Positions 46,854 to 59,749 of a stretch of DNA of 64,000 bases are shown in pieces; the stretch's first letter is position 1; each line of letters starts with the position of its first letter. A program made the translations under genes and the position numbers. Under the pieces are notes generated by a model. It did no database searches. It was not told the origin of the DNA and was given only the letters and a program-made list of their open reading frames with translations. This stretch comes from Notolepis coatsorum. Lineage: Eukaryota; Chordata; Actinopteri; Aulopiformes; Paralepididae. The stretch lies in the NCBI GenBank assembly GCA_963971535.1, contig OZ020589.1:84882964-84946963 (forward strand), written 5' to 3'.

Positions 46854-49800
46854 TTAGTGTGGGTGACCTGGCGAAGCCAGGTTGCCACCCACACTATACA
46901 TATCCATACTCTTTTTATTATTTATTATTCTTTATTCCACCGATTTTGCAAACACTTTGCAACACGTAAGCGTTCGCGCCCCATACACGTGAAAGGTATC
47001 AAAACGAGCGGCTTGCCTATGGCAACACCGGTCTCCGAACTCGTAAAGTTTCACCGCACCGTCTGGCTACGAATCGACTTTAAACGGTAAAATATCGGTC
47101 CCATTGGGAATGCATTGCATTTTAGAGTGTAGCAGCTGAAATAATCTTTTTCCCCCTACCTTGGGTGAATTGCGAGTGTGATCTCAATTTTGGACGTAGA
47201 AATAAAACAAACACATCAAAACGATGACACGGCTGTCAACCCGCTCACAAAAGAAAAATAAATGGAATTGGACATTTCTATCTCAACTGACGACCATTTG
47301 TTTGAAGGTTCTCCTCCCCATTGACCGCCATGCAATCGCACTCTAGAAATCACATTTTTCACACTATTTTTTAGCCTTCTGTTCCGATCGCCGAAGGAGT
47401 GCCACAATATCGCACAAATGTCACAATATCGCGCACAACCCTTCGCCTACTCGTTGTAGTGCTCATGTGCGCGTCACAACGCTTCATCTCTTATAGTTTT
47501 CTTATAATCAATGTGACAATGCAGTCATGCATCTGCCTCCATAGAAATCCATTGGATAGAAAATATGCAAGTCATAGTGATTGCTTCACCTGTGTGGCTC
47601 ATGGCTCACTCATGATTGGTTCAGCTGTGTGGCTCGTGGCTGAGCTGCCGAGCTGCCAATGACATCATCCACTTAACCCATCATTGGCCATCACTGTGTT
47701 GCAGTACTGAATTGCTGACAGCGCCCTCTGTCTTGTGGGTTGTGTCATTGTCCTCAGTAGGGATATCCTCTTTCATTTTTCATTGGTCCATGTTGACCAC
47801 CTTTCATTGGTCGATGTTGACCACTCCCCCGATCCTTAGACCACGCCCCCTTAGGCCACACCCCCCCAGTGTATCTCTTGAACCGTTTGTCGTAGAGACT
47901 TGCGGATTGTGCCATTGGTCGATCTTGACCACCTTTCATTGGTCGATGTTGACCACTCCCCCGATCCTTAGACCACGCCCCCTTAGGCCACACCCCCTCA
48001 GTGTATCTCTTGAACCGTTTGTCGTAGAGACTTGCGGATTGTGCCATTGTACTCGGTTTAATAGTGTAATAGTGTGTAATAGTGTAATAGTGTAATAGTG
48101 TGTAATAGTGTAATAGTGTGTAATAGTGTAATAGTGTAATAGTGTGTAATAGTGTAATAGTGTAATAGTGTGTAATAGTGTAATAGTGTGTAATAGTGTA
48201 ATAGTGTGTAATAGTGTAATATTGTGTAATAGTGTAATAGTGTAATAGTGTGTAATAGTGTAATAGTGTAATAGTGTGTAATAGTGTAATAGTGTATAAT
48301 AGTGTGTAATAGTGTAATAGTGTGTAATAGTGTAATAGTGTAATAGTGTGTAATAGTGTGTAATAGTGTAATAGTGTGTAATAGTGTAATAGTGTGTAAT
48401 AGTGTAATAGTGTAATAGTGTGTAATAGTGTAATAGTGTAATAGTGTAATAGTGTGTAATAGTGTAATATTGTGTAATAGTGTAATAGTGTGTAATAGTG
48501 TAATAGTGTGTAATAGTGTGTAATAGTGTAATAGTGTGTAATAGTGTGTAATAGTGTAATAGTGTGTAATAGTGTGTAATAGTGTAATAGTGTGTAATAG
48601 TGTAATAGTGTGTAATAGTGTAATAGTGTAATAGTGTGTAATAGTGTAATAGTGTGTAATAGTGTAATCGTGTGTAATAGTGTAATAGTGTGTAATAGTG
48701 TAATAGTGTGTAATAGTGTAATATTGTGTAATAGTGTAATAGTGTAATAGTGTGTAATAGTGTAATAGTGTGTAATAGTGTGTAATAGTGTAATAGTGTG
48801 TAATAGTGTAATAGTGTGTAATAGTGTGTAATAGTGTAATAGTGTAATAGTGTGTAATAGTGTAATAGTGTGTAATAGTGTAATAGTGTAATAGTGTAAT
48901 AGTGTGTAATAGTGTAATAGTGTAATAGTGTGTAATAGTGTAATAGTGTGTAATAGTGTAATAGTGTAATAGTGTAATAGTGTGTAATAGTGTAATAGTG
49001 TGTAATAGTGTAATAGTGTAATAGTGTGTAATAGTGTGTAATAGTGTAATAGTGTAATAGTGTGTAATAGTGTAATAGTGTAATAGTGTGTAATAGTGTA
49101 ATAGTGTAATAGTGTGTAATAGTGTAATAGCGTAATAGTGTAATAGTGTAATAGTGTGTAATAGTGTAATAGTGTAATAGTGTGTAATAGTGTAATAGTG
49201 TGTAATAGTGTAATAGTGTAATAGTGTGTAATAGTGTGTAATAGTGTAATAGTGTAATAGTGTAATAGCGTGTAATAGTGTAATAGTGTAATAGTGTAAT
49301 AGTGTGTAATAGTGTAATAGTGTGTAATAGTGTAATAGTGTGTAATAGTGTAATAGTGTAATAGTGTGTAATAGTGTAATAGTGTGTAATAGTGTAATAG
49401 TGTAATAGTGTAATAGCGTGTAATAGTGTAATAGTGTAATCGTGTGTAATAGTGTAATAGTGTGTAATAGTGTAATAGTGTAATAGTGTGTAATAGTGTG
49501 TAATAGTGTAATAGTGTGTAATAGTGTAATAGTGTAATAGTGTAATAGCGTGTAATAGTGTAATAGTGTAATAGTGTGTAATAGTGTAATAGTGTAATAG
49601 TGTGTAATAGTGTAATAGTGTAATAGTGTGTAATAGTGTAATAGTGTAATAGTGTGTAATAGTGTGTAATTGTGTAATATTGTGTAATAGTGTAATAGTG
49701 TAATAGTGTAATAGTGTGTAATAGTGTGTAATAGTGTAATAGTGTGTAATAGTGTAATAGTGTGTAATAGTGTGTAATAGTGTAATAGTGTAATAGTGTG

Positions 49801-50174
49801 TAATAGTGTAATAGTGTGTAATAGTGTAATAGTGCAATAGTGTGTAATAGTGTTATAGTGTGTAATAGTGTAATAGTGTAATAGTGTGTAATAGTGTAAT
49901 AGTGTGTAATAGTGTGTAATAGTGTAATAGTGTGTAATAGTGTAATATTGTGTAATAGTGTAATAGTGTTGCGGGTTGTGTCATTGCACTCAGTAGGGAT
50001 ATCCTCTTTGATTGGTCTATGTTGACCACTCCCCCGATCCTTAGGCCGCGCCCCCTTTTTGTATCCTTTGAACCGTTTGTCATAGAGACTCGCGAGAGAC
50101 CCTCTCCCCCGTTGGCCGGCGGTGCACAGGCGTCACCCACACTTTCACAATTTCCCCCGCGCGGAATTGTCTAG
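46854..50174 (+). repeat. Satellite unit U11, recent duplicate of U10 plus one hairpin module
   Basis: It is 3321 bp against 3257 bp for U10, and the 64-bp difference equals one hairpin module. E block 47771-48057, array 48058-49969, G block. The few differences seen include GATCATTAG (44641) against GATCCTTAG (47962), CGCCCTCTAG against CGCACTCTAG, and one base in CTTTTAATC. Confidence 0.93.
48058..49969 (+). repeat. 8/10-bp array of U11 (1.9 kb)
   Basis: The translated - strand of this array and that of U10 read the same over more than 600 codons, so the unit order is the same. Confidence 0.97.
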
Positions 50175-53100
50175 TTATTTATTTATTCTTTATTCCACCG
50201 ATTTTGCAAACACTTTGCAACACGTAAGCGTTCGCGCCCCATACACGTGAAAGGTATCAAAACGAGCGGCTTGCCTATGGCAACACCGGTCTCCGAACTC
50301 GTAAAGTTTCACCGCACCGTCTGGCTACGAATCGACTTTAAACGGTAAAATATCGGTCCCATTGGGAATGCATTGCATTTTAGAGTGTAGCAGCTGAAAT
50401 AATCTTTTTCCCCCTACCTTGGGTGAATTGCGAGTGTGATCTCAATTTTGGACGTAGAAATAAAACAAACACATCAAAACGATGACACGGCTGTCAACCC
50501 GCTCACAAAAGAAAAATAAATGCCACCCACACTATACATATCCATACTCTTTTTATTATTTATTTATTCTTTATTCCACCGATTTTGCAAACACTTTGCA
50601 ACACGTAAGCGTTCGCGCCCCATACACGTGAAAGGTATCAAAACGAGCGGCTTGCCTATGGCAACACCGGTCTCCGAACTCGTAAAGTTTCACCGCACCG
50701 TCTGGCTACGAATCGACTTTAAACGGTAAAATATCGGTCCCATTGGGAATGCATTGCATTTTAGAGTGTAGCAGCTGAAATAATCTTTTTCCCCCTACCT
50801 TGGGTGAATTGCGAGTGTGATCTCAATTTTGGACGTAGAAATAAAACAAACACATCAAAACGATGACACGGCTGTCAACCCGCTCACAAAAGAAAAATAA
50901 ATGGAATTGGACATTTCTATCTCAACTGACGACCATTTGTTTGAAGGTTCTCCTCCCCATTGACCGCCATGCAATCGCACTCTAGAAATCACATTTTTCA
51001 CACTATTTTTTAGCCTTCTGTTCCGATCGCCGAAGGAGTGCCACAATATCGCACGAATGTCACAATATCGCGCACAACCCTTCGCCTACTCGTTGTAGTG
51101 CTCATGTGCGCGTCACAACGCTTCATCTCTTATAGTTTTCTTTTAATCAATGTGACAATGCAGTCATGCATCTGCCTCCATAGAAATGCATTGGATAGAA
51201 AATATGCAAGTCATAGTGATTGCTTCACCTGTGTGGCTCATGGCTCACTCATGATTGGTTCAGCTGTGTGGCTCGTGGCTGAGCTGCCAATGACATCATC
51301 CACTTAACCCATCATTGGCCATCACTGTGTTGCAGTACTGAATTGCTGACAGCGCCCTCTGTCTTGTGGGTTGTGTCATTGTACTCAGTAGGGATATCCT
51401 CTTTCATTTTTCATTGGTCCATGTTGACCACCTTTCATTGGTCGATGTTGACCACTCCCCCGATCCTTAGACCACGCCCCCTTAGGCCACACCCCCTCAG
51501 TGTATCTCTTGAACCGTTTGTCGTAGAGACTTGCGGATTGTGCCATTGGTCAATCTTGACCACCTTTCATTGGTCGATGTTGACCACTCCCCCGATCCTT
51601 AGACCACGCCCCCTTAGGCCACACCCCCTCAGTGTATCTCTTGAACCGTTTGTCGTAGAGACTTGCGGATTGTGCCATTGTACTCGGTTTAATAGTGTAA
51701 TAGTGTGTAATAGTGTAATAGTGTAATAGTGTGTAATAGTGTAATAGTGTGTAATAGTGTAATAGTGTAATAGTGTGTAATAGTGTAATAGTGTAATAGT
51801 GTGTAATAGTGTAATAGTGTAATAGTGTGTAATAGTGTGTAATAGTGTAATAGTGTGTAATAGTGTAATATTGTGTAATAGTGTAATAGTGTAATAGTGT
51901 GTAATAGTGTAATAGTGTAATAGTGTGTAATAGTGTAATAGTGTATAATAGTGTGTAATAGTGTAATAGTGTGTAATAGTGTAATAGTGTAATAGTGTGT
52001 AATAGTGTGTAATAGTGTAATAGTGTGTAATAGTGTAATAGTGTGTAATAGTGTAATAGTGTGTAATAGTGTAATAGTGTAATAGTGTGTAATAGTGTAA
52101 TAGTGTAATAGTGTAATAGTGTGTAATAGTGTAATATTGTGTAATAGTGTAATAGTGTAATAGTGTGTAATAGTGTAATAGTGTGTAATAGTGTGTAATA
52201 GTGTAATAGTGTGTAATAGTGTGTAATAGTGTAATAGTGTGTAATAGTGTGTAATAGTGTAATAGTGTGTAATAGTGTAATAGTGTGTAATAGTGTAATA
52301 GTGTAATAGTGTGTAATAGTGTAATAGTGTGTAATAGTGTAATAGTGTGTAATAGTGTAATAGTGTGTAATAGTGTAATATTGTGTAATAGTGTAATAGT
52401 GTAATAGTGTGTAATAGTGTAATAGTGTGTAATAGTGTGTAATAGTGTAATAGTGTGTAATAGTGTAATAGTGTAATAGTGTGTAATAGTGTGTAATAGT
52501 GTAATAGTGTAATAGTGTGTAATAGTGTAATAGTGTGTAATAGTGTAATAGTGTAATAGTGTAATAGTGTAATAGTGTGTAATAGTGTAATAGTGTAATA
52601 GTGTGTAATAGTGTAATAGTGTAATAGTGTGTAATAGTGTAATAGTGTGTAATAGTGTAATAGTGTGTAATAGTGTAATAGTGTGTAATAGTGTGTAATA
52701 GTGTAATAGTGTAATAGTGTGTAATAGTGTAATAGTGTAATAGTGTGTAATAGTGTAATAGTGTAATAGTGTGTAATAGTGTAATAGCGTAATAGTGTAA
52801 TAGTGTAATAGTGTGTAATAGTGTAATAGTGTAATAGTGTGTAATAGTGTAATAGTGTGTAATAGTGTAATAGTGTAATAGTGTGTAATAGTGTGTAATA
52901 GTGTAATAGTGTAATAGTGTAATAGCGTGTAATAGTATAATAGTGTAATAGTGTAATAGTGTGTAATAGTGTAATAGTGTGTAATAGTGTAATAGTGTGT
53001 AATAGTGTAATAGTGTGTAATAGTGTAATAGTGTAATAGTGTAATAGCGTGTAATAGTGTAATAGTGTAATAGTGTGTAATAGTGTAATAGTGTAATAGT

Positions 53101-54781
53101 GTGTAATAGTGTAATAGTGTAATAGTGTGTAATAGTGTAATAGTGTAATAGCGTGTAATAGTGTAATAGTGTAATAGTGTGTAATAGTGTAATAGTGTGT
53201 AATAGTGTAATAGTGTAATAGTGTGTAATAGTGTAATAGTGTAATAGTGTAATAGCGTGTAATAGTGTAATAGTGTGTAATAGTGTAATAGTGTGTAATA
53301 GTGTAATAGTGTGTAATAGTGTAATAGTGTAATAGTGTGTAATAGTGTAATAGTGTAATAGTGTGTAATAGTGTAATATTGTGTAATAGTGTAATAGTGT
53401 AATAGTGTGTAATAGTGTAATAGTGTGTAATAGTGTGTAATAGTGTAATAGTGTGTAATAGTGTAATAGTGTGTAATAGTGTAATAGTGTGTAATAGTGT
53501 AATAGTGTGTAATAGTGTAATAGTGTGTAATAGTGTAATAGTGTGTAATAGTGTAATAGTGTAATAGTGTGTAATAGTGTAATATTGTGTAATAGTGTAA
53601 TAGTGTAATAGTGTGTAATAGTGTAATAGTGTGTAATAGTGTAATAGTGTGTAATAGTGTAATAGTGTAATAGTGTGTAATAGTGTGTAATAGTGTAATA
53701 GTGTGTAATAGTGTAATAGTGTGTAATAGTGTAATAGTGTAATAGTGTAATAGTGTAATAGTGTGTAATAGTGTAATAGTGTAATAGTGTGTAATAGTGT
53801 AATAGTGTAATAGTGTAATAGTGTGTAATAGTGTAATAGTGTGTAATAGTGTAATAGTGTGTAACAGTGTAATAGTGTGTAATAGTGTGTAATAGTGTAA
53901 TAGTGTAATAGTGTGTAATAGTGTAATAGTGTAATAGTGTAATAGTGTAATAGTGTGTAATAGTGTAATAGCGTAATAGTGTAATAGTGTGTAATAGTGT
54001 AATAGTGTAATAGTGTGTAATAGTGTAATAGTGTGTAATAGTGCAATAGTGTAATAGTGTGTAATAGTGTGTAATAGTGTAATAGTGTAATAGTGTAATA
54101 GCGTGTAATAGTGTAATAGTGTAATAGTGTGTAATAGTGTAATAGTGTAATAGTGTGTAATAGTGTAATAGTGTGTAATAGTGTAATAGTGTAATAGTGT
54201 AATAGCGTGTAATAGTGTAATAGTGTAATAGTGTGTAATAGTGTAATAGTGTAATAGTGTGTAATAGTGTAATAGTGTAATAGTGTGTAATAGTGTGTAA
54301 TAGTGTAATAGTGTAATAGTGTAATAGCGTGTAATAGTGTAATAGTGTAATAGTGTAATAGTGTGTAATAGTGTGTAATAGTGTAATAGTGTGTAATAGT
54401 GTAATAGTGTAATAGTGTGTAATAGTGTAATAGTGTAATAGTGTAATAGCGTGTAATAGTGTAATAGTGTAATAGTGTGTAATAGTGTAATAGTGTAATA
54501 GTGTGTAATAGTGTAATAGTGTAATAGTGTGTAATAGTGTGTAATAGTGTAATATTGTGTAATAGTGTAATAGTGTTGCGGGTTGTGTCATTGCACTCAG
54601 TAGGGATATCCTCTTTGATTGGTCTATGTTGACCACTCCCCCGATCCTTAAGCCGCGCCCCCTTTTTGTATCCTTTGAACCGTTTGTCATAGAGACTCGC
54701 GAGAGACCCTCTCCCCTGTTGGCCGGCGGTGCACAGGCGTCACCCACACTTTCACAATTTCCCCCGCGCGGAATTGTCTAG
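50175..54781 (+). repeat. Satellite unit U12 with a partial C/D duplication at its 5' end
   Basis: A broken first copy (50175-50520, C block and the start of D up to GAAAAATAAA) is followed by a restart at 50521 with TGCCACCCACACTATACATA, which is the 3' arm of a hairpin module. A full C, D, E (51405-51688), array (51689-54576) and G block follow. G has CCTTAAGCCGCG and CCCCTGTTGG as private changes. Confidence 0.92.
51689..54576 (+). repeat. 8/10-bp array of U12 (2.9 kb)
   Basis: GTGTAATA/GTGTGTAATA with many GCGTAATA/GCGTGTAATA variants (about 52790, 52923, 53046, 53150, 53252, 53969, 54100, 54203, 54326 and 54448). Several are about 102-126 bp apart, hinting at a higher-order repeat. Confidence 0.97.
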
Positions 54782-56828
54782 TTATTTATTTATTCTTTAT
54801 TCCACCGATTTTGCAAACACTTTGCAACACGTAAGCGTTCGCGCCCCATACACGTGAAAGGTATCAAAACGAGCGGCTTGCCTATGGCAACACCGGTCTC
54901 CGAACTCGTAAAGTTTCACCGCACCGTCTGGCTACGAATCGACTTTAAACGGTAAAATATCGGTCCCATTGGGAATGCATTGCATTTTAGAGTGTAGCAG
55001 CTGAAATAATCTTTTTCCCCCTACCTTGGGTGAATTGCGAGTGTGATCTCAATTTTGGACGTAGAAATAAAACAAACACATCAAAACGATGACACGGCTG
55101 TCAACCCGCTCACAAAAGAAAAATAAATGGAATTGGACATTTCTATCTCAACTGACGACCATTTGTTTGAAGGTTCTCCTCCCCATTGACCGCCATGCAA
55201 TCGCACTCTAGAAATCACATTTTTCACACTATTTTTTAGCCTTCTGTTCCGATCGCCGAAGGAGTGCCACAATATCGCACGAATGTCACAATATCGCGCA
55301 CAACCCTTCGCCTACTCGTTGTAGTGCTCATGTGCGCGTCACAACGCTTCATCTCTTATAGTTTTCTTTTAATCAATGTGACAATGCAGTCATGCATCTG
55401 CCTCCATAGAAATGCATTAGATAGAAAATATGCAAGTCATAGTGATTGCTTCACCTGTGTGGCTCATGGCTCACTCATGATTGGTTCAGCTGTGTGGCTC
55501 GTGGCTGAGCTGCCAATGACATCATCCACTTAACCCATCATTGGCCATCACTGTGTTGCACTACTGAATTGCTGACAGCGCCCTCTGTCTTGTGGGTTGT
55601 GTCATTGTACTCAGTAGGGATATCCTCTTTCATTTTTCATTGGTCCATGTTGACCCCCTTTCATTGGTCGATGTTGACCACTCCCCCGATCCTTAGACCA
55701 CGCCCCCTTAGGCCCCACCCCCTCAGTGTATCTCTTGAACCGTTTGTCGTAGAGACTTGCGGATTGTGCCATTAGTCGATGTTGACCACCTTTCATTGGT
55801 CGATGTTGACCACTCCCCCTGTTGACCACCTTTCATTGGTCGATGTTGACCACTCCCCCGATCATTAGACCACGCCCCCTTAGGCCACACCCCCTCAGTG
55901 TAACTCTTGAACCGTTTGTCGTAGAGACTTGGGGATTGTGCCATTGGTCGATGTTGACCACCTTTCATTGGTCGATGTTGACCACTCCCCCGATCCTTAG
56001 ACCACGCCCCCTTAGGCCACACCCCCTCAGTGTATCTCTTGAACCGTTTGTCGTAGAGACTTGCGGATTGTGCCATTGTACTCGGTGTAATAGTGTAATA
56101 GTGTGTAATAGTGTAATAGTGTGTAATAGTGTAATAGTGTAATAGTGTGTAATAGTGTGTAATAGTGTAATAGTGTAATAGTGTAATATTGTGTAATAGT
56201 GTAATAGTGTAATAGTGTGTAATAGTGTAATAGTGTGTAATAGTGTAATAGTGTAATAGTGTGTAATAGTGTAATAGTGTGTAATAGTGTGTAATAGTGT
56301 AATAGTGTAATCGTGTGTAATAGTGTAATAGTGTCTAATAGTGTAATAGTGTCTAATAGTGTGTAATAGTGTAATAGTGTAATAGTGTGTAATAGTGTGT
56401 AATAGTGTAATAGTGTAATAGTGTGTAATAGTGTAATAGTGTGTAATAGTGTAATAGTGTAATAGTGTGTAATAGTGTAATGGTGTGTAATAGTGTAATA
56501 GTGTGTAATAGTGTAATAGTGTGTAATAGTGTAATAGTGTAATAGTGTAATAGTGTGTAATAGTGTAATAGTGTAATAGTGTGTAATAGTGTAATAGTGT
56601 GTAATAGTGTAATAGTGTGTAATAGTGTAATAGTGTAATAGTGTGTAATAGTGTGTAATAGTGTAATATCCTTAGACCACGCCCCCTTAGGCCACACCTT
56701 AGGCTGCGCCCCCTTTTTGTATCCTTTGAACCGTTTGTCATAGACTCGCGAGAGACCCTCTCCCGTTGGCCGGCGGTGCACAGGCGTCACCCACACTTTC
56801 ACAATTTCCCCTGCGCAGAATTGTCTAG
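54782..56828 (+). repeat. Satellite unit U13 (subfamily B), short, hybrid E/G end
   Basis: No hairpin module. C and D blocks, E block 55630-56086, a short array (56087-56669), then an E fragment (CCTTAGACCACGCCCCCTTA) fused to the second half of G (TTAGGCTGCGCCCCC...). G also has small private losses (CATAGACTCGCG, CTCTCCCGTTGG). CTAG at 56828. It is the shortest complete unit. Confidence 0.92.
56087..56669 (+). repeat. 8/10-bp array of U13 (0.6 kb)
   Basis: A short array with GTGTCTAATA (about 56332 and 56350), GTGTAATC and GTGTAATGG variants. It ends abruptly in E-type sequence. Confidence 0.96.
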
Positions 56829-57672
56829 TTATTCTTTATTCTTTATTCCACCGATTTTGCAAACACTTTGCAACACGTAAGCGTTCGCGCCCCATACACG
56901 TGAAAGGTATCAAAACGAGCGGCTTGCCTATGGCAACACCGGTCTCCGAACTCGTAAAGTTTCACCGCACCGTCTGGCTACGAATTGACTTTAAACGGTA
57001 AAATATCGGTCCCATTGGGAATGCATTGCATTTTAGAGTGTAGCAGCTGAAATAATCTTTTTCCCCCTACCTTGGGTGAATTGCGAGTGTGATCTCAATT
57101 TTGGACGTAGAAATAAAACAAACACATCAAAACGATGACACGGCTGTCAACCCGCTCACAAAAGAAAAATAAATGGAATTGGACATTTCTATCTCAACTG
57201 ACGACCATTTGTTTGAAGGTTCTCCTCCCCATTGACCGCCATGCGATCGCACTCTAGAAATCACATTTTTCACACTATTTTTTAGCCTTCTGTTCCGATC
57301 GCCGAAGGAGTGCCACAATATCGCACGAATGTCACAATATCGCGCACAACCCTTCGCCTACTCGTTGTAGTGCTCATGTGCGCGTCACAACGCTTCATCT
57401 CTTATAGTTTTCTTTTAATCAATGTGACAATGCAGTCATGCATCTGCCTCCATAGAAATGCATTGGATAGAAAATATGCAAGTCATAGTGATTGCTTCAC
57501 CTGTGTGGCTCATGGCTCACTCATGATTGGTTCAGCTGTGTGGCTCGTGGCTGAGCTGCCAATGACATCATCCACTTAACCCATCATTGGCCATCACTGT
57601 GTTGCAGTACTGAATTGCTGACAGCGCCCTCTGTCTTGTGGGTTGTGTCATTGTACTCAGTAGGGATATCCT

Positions 57673-58579
57673 CTTTCATTTTTCATTGGTCCATGTTGAC
57701 CACCTTTCATTGGTCGATGTTGACCACTCCCCCAATCCTTAGACCACGCCCCCTTAGGCCACACCCCCTCAGTGTATCTCTTGAACCATTTGTCGTAGAG
57801 ACTTGCGGATTGTGCCATTGTACTCAGTAGGGATATCCTCTTTCATTTTTCATTGGTCCATGTTGACCCCCTTTCATTGGTCGATGTTGACCACTCCCCC
57901 GATCCTTAGACCACGCCCCCTTAGGCCACACCCCCTCAGTGTATCTCTTGAACCGTTTGTCGTAGAGACTTGCGGATTGTGCCATTGTACTCAGTAGGGA
58001 TATCCTCTTTCATTTTTCATTGGTCCATGTTGACCACCTTTCATTGGTCGATGTTGACCACTCCCCTGATCCTTAGACCACGCCCCCTTAGGCCACACCC
58101 CCTCAGTGTATCTCTTGAACCGTTTGTCGTAGAGACTTGCGGATTGTGCCATTGGTCGATGTTGACCACCTTTCATTGGTCGATGTTGACCACTCCCCCT
58201 GTTGACCACCTTTCATTGGTCGATGTTGACCACTCCCCCGATCCTTAGACCACGCCCCCTTAGGCCACACCCCCTCAGTGTATCTCTTGAACCGTTTGTC
58301 GTAGAGACTTGCGGATTGTGCCATTGTACTCAGTAGGGATATCCTCTTTCATTTTTCATTGGTCCATGTTGACCCCCTTTCATTGGTCGATGTTGACCAC
58401 TCCCCCGATCCTTAGACCACGCCCCCTTAGGCCACAGTTCACGGTTCAGTGTATCTCTTGAACCGTTTGTCGTAGAGACTTGCGGATTGTGCCATTGGTC
58501 GATGTTGACCACCTTTCATTGGTCGATGTTGACCACTCCCCCGATCCTTAGACCACGCCCCCTTAGGCCACACCCCCTT
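57673..58579 (+). promoter_or_regulatory. Largest E block (U14), about six promoter-like sub-repeats
   Basis: The long form repeats every 167 bp: TTGTACTCAG at 57651, 57818 and 57985. Each copy has ATTGG pairs, TGTTGACCACTCCCCCGATC, CCACGCCCCC and CCACACCCCC. The short 132-bp form follows. Function is inferred from motif content only. Confidence 0.45.
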
Positions 58580-59266
58580 TAAAAAAATCCGAAAAATCCG
58601 AAAACTCGGAAAAATCCCAAAACTCGGAAAAATCTAAAATCCGAAAAAGTTCAAAAACTCGGAAAAATCCCAAAACCCGAAAACTCGGAAAAATCCGAAA
58701 ACTCGGAAACATCAAAAATCCGAAAAAGTTCAAAAACTCGGAAAAATCCCAAAACCCGAAAACTCGGGAAAATCCGAAAAATCCGAAAACTCGGAAACAT
58801 CAAAAATCCGAAAAAGTTCAAAAACTCGGAAAAGTCCGAAAACTCGGAAAAATCCAAAAACTCGGAAAATTCCGAAAACTCGGAAACATCAAAAATCCGA
58901 AAAAGTTCAAAAACTCGGAAAAATTCGAAAACTCGGAAACATCAAAAATCCGAAAAAGTTCAAAAACTCGGAAAAGTCCGAAAACCCGAAAACTCGGAAA
59001 AATCCAAAAACTCGGAAAAATCCGAAAACTCGGAAACATCAAAAATCCGAAAAAGTTCAAAAATTCAGAAAAGTCCGAAAACCCGAAAACCCGGAAAAAT
59101 GCAAAAACTCGGAAAATTCCGAAAACTCGGAAACATCAAAAATCCGAAAAAGTTCAAAAACTCGGAAAAGTCCGAAAACCCAAAAACTCTGAAAAATCCG
59201 AATACTCGGAAACATCAAAAATCCGAAAAAGTTCAAAAACTCGGAAAAGTCCGAAAACCGGAAAAA
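58580..59266 (+). repeat. TCCGAAAA-type minisatellite of U14
   Basis: Near-copy of the U2 array 19917-20620, with small differences such as one missing piece near its start and a few base changes. Confidence 0.95.
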
Positions 59267-59544
59267 TAGTGTGTAATAGTGTAATAGTGTGTAATAGTGT
59301 AATAGTGTAATAGTGTGTAATAGTGTGTAATAGTGTGTAATAGTGTAATAGTGTGTAATAGTGTAATAGTGTAATAGTGTGTAATAGTGTAATAGTGTTA
59401 TAGTGTGTAATAGTGTAATAGTGTAATAGTGTGTAATAGTGTAATAGTGTGTAATAGTGTGTAATAGTGTAATAGTGTGTAATAGTGTAATAGTGTGTAA
59501 TAGTGTGTAATAGTGTGTAATAGTGTAATATTGTGTAATAGTGT
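59267..59544 (+). repeat. Short 8/10-bp array of U14
   Basis: Matches the U2 array in order, apart from a few unit gains and losses. GTGTTATA near 59396. Confidence 0.95.
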
Positions 59545-59749
59545 TGCGGGTTGTGTCATTGCACTCAGTAGGGATATCCTCTTTGATTGGTCTATGTTGA
59601 CCACTCCCCCGATCCTTAGGCCGCGCCCCCTTTTTGTATCCTTTGAACCGTTTGTCATAGAGACTCGCGAGAGACCCTCTCCCCCGTTGGCCGGCGGTGC
59701 ACAGGCGTCACCCACACTTTCACAATTTCCCCCGCGCGGAATTGTCTAG

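Larger units (their letters stand above)
56829..59749 (+). repeat. Satellite unit U14 (subfamily B start, U2-like end)
   Basis: No hairpin module, one C block, D block, the largest E block (57673-58579), TCCGAAAA-type array 58580-59266, short 8/10-bp array 59267-59544, G block. From about 57985 to the end it follows U2 closely, including the odd CACAGTTCACGGTTCAG interruption (58433, compare 19770). The front half matches subfamily B. It is therefore a recombinant. Confidence 0.92.
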
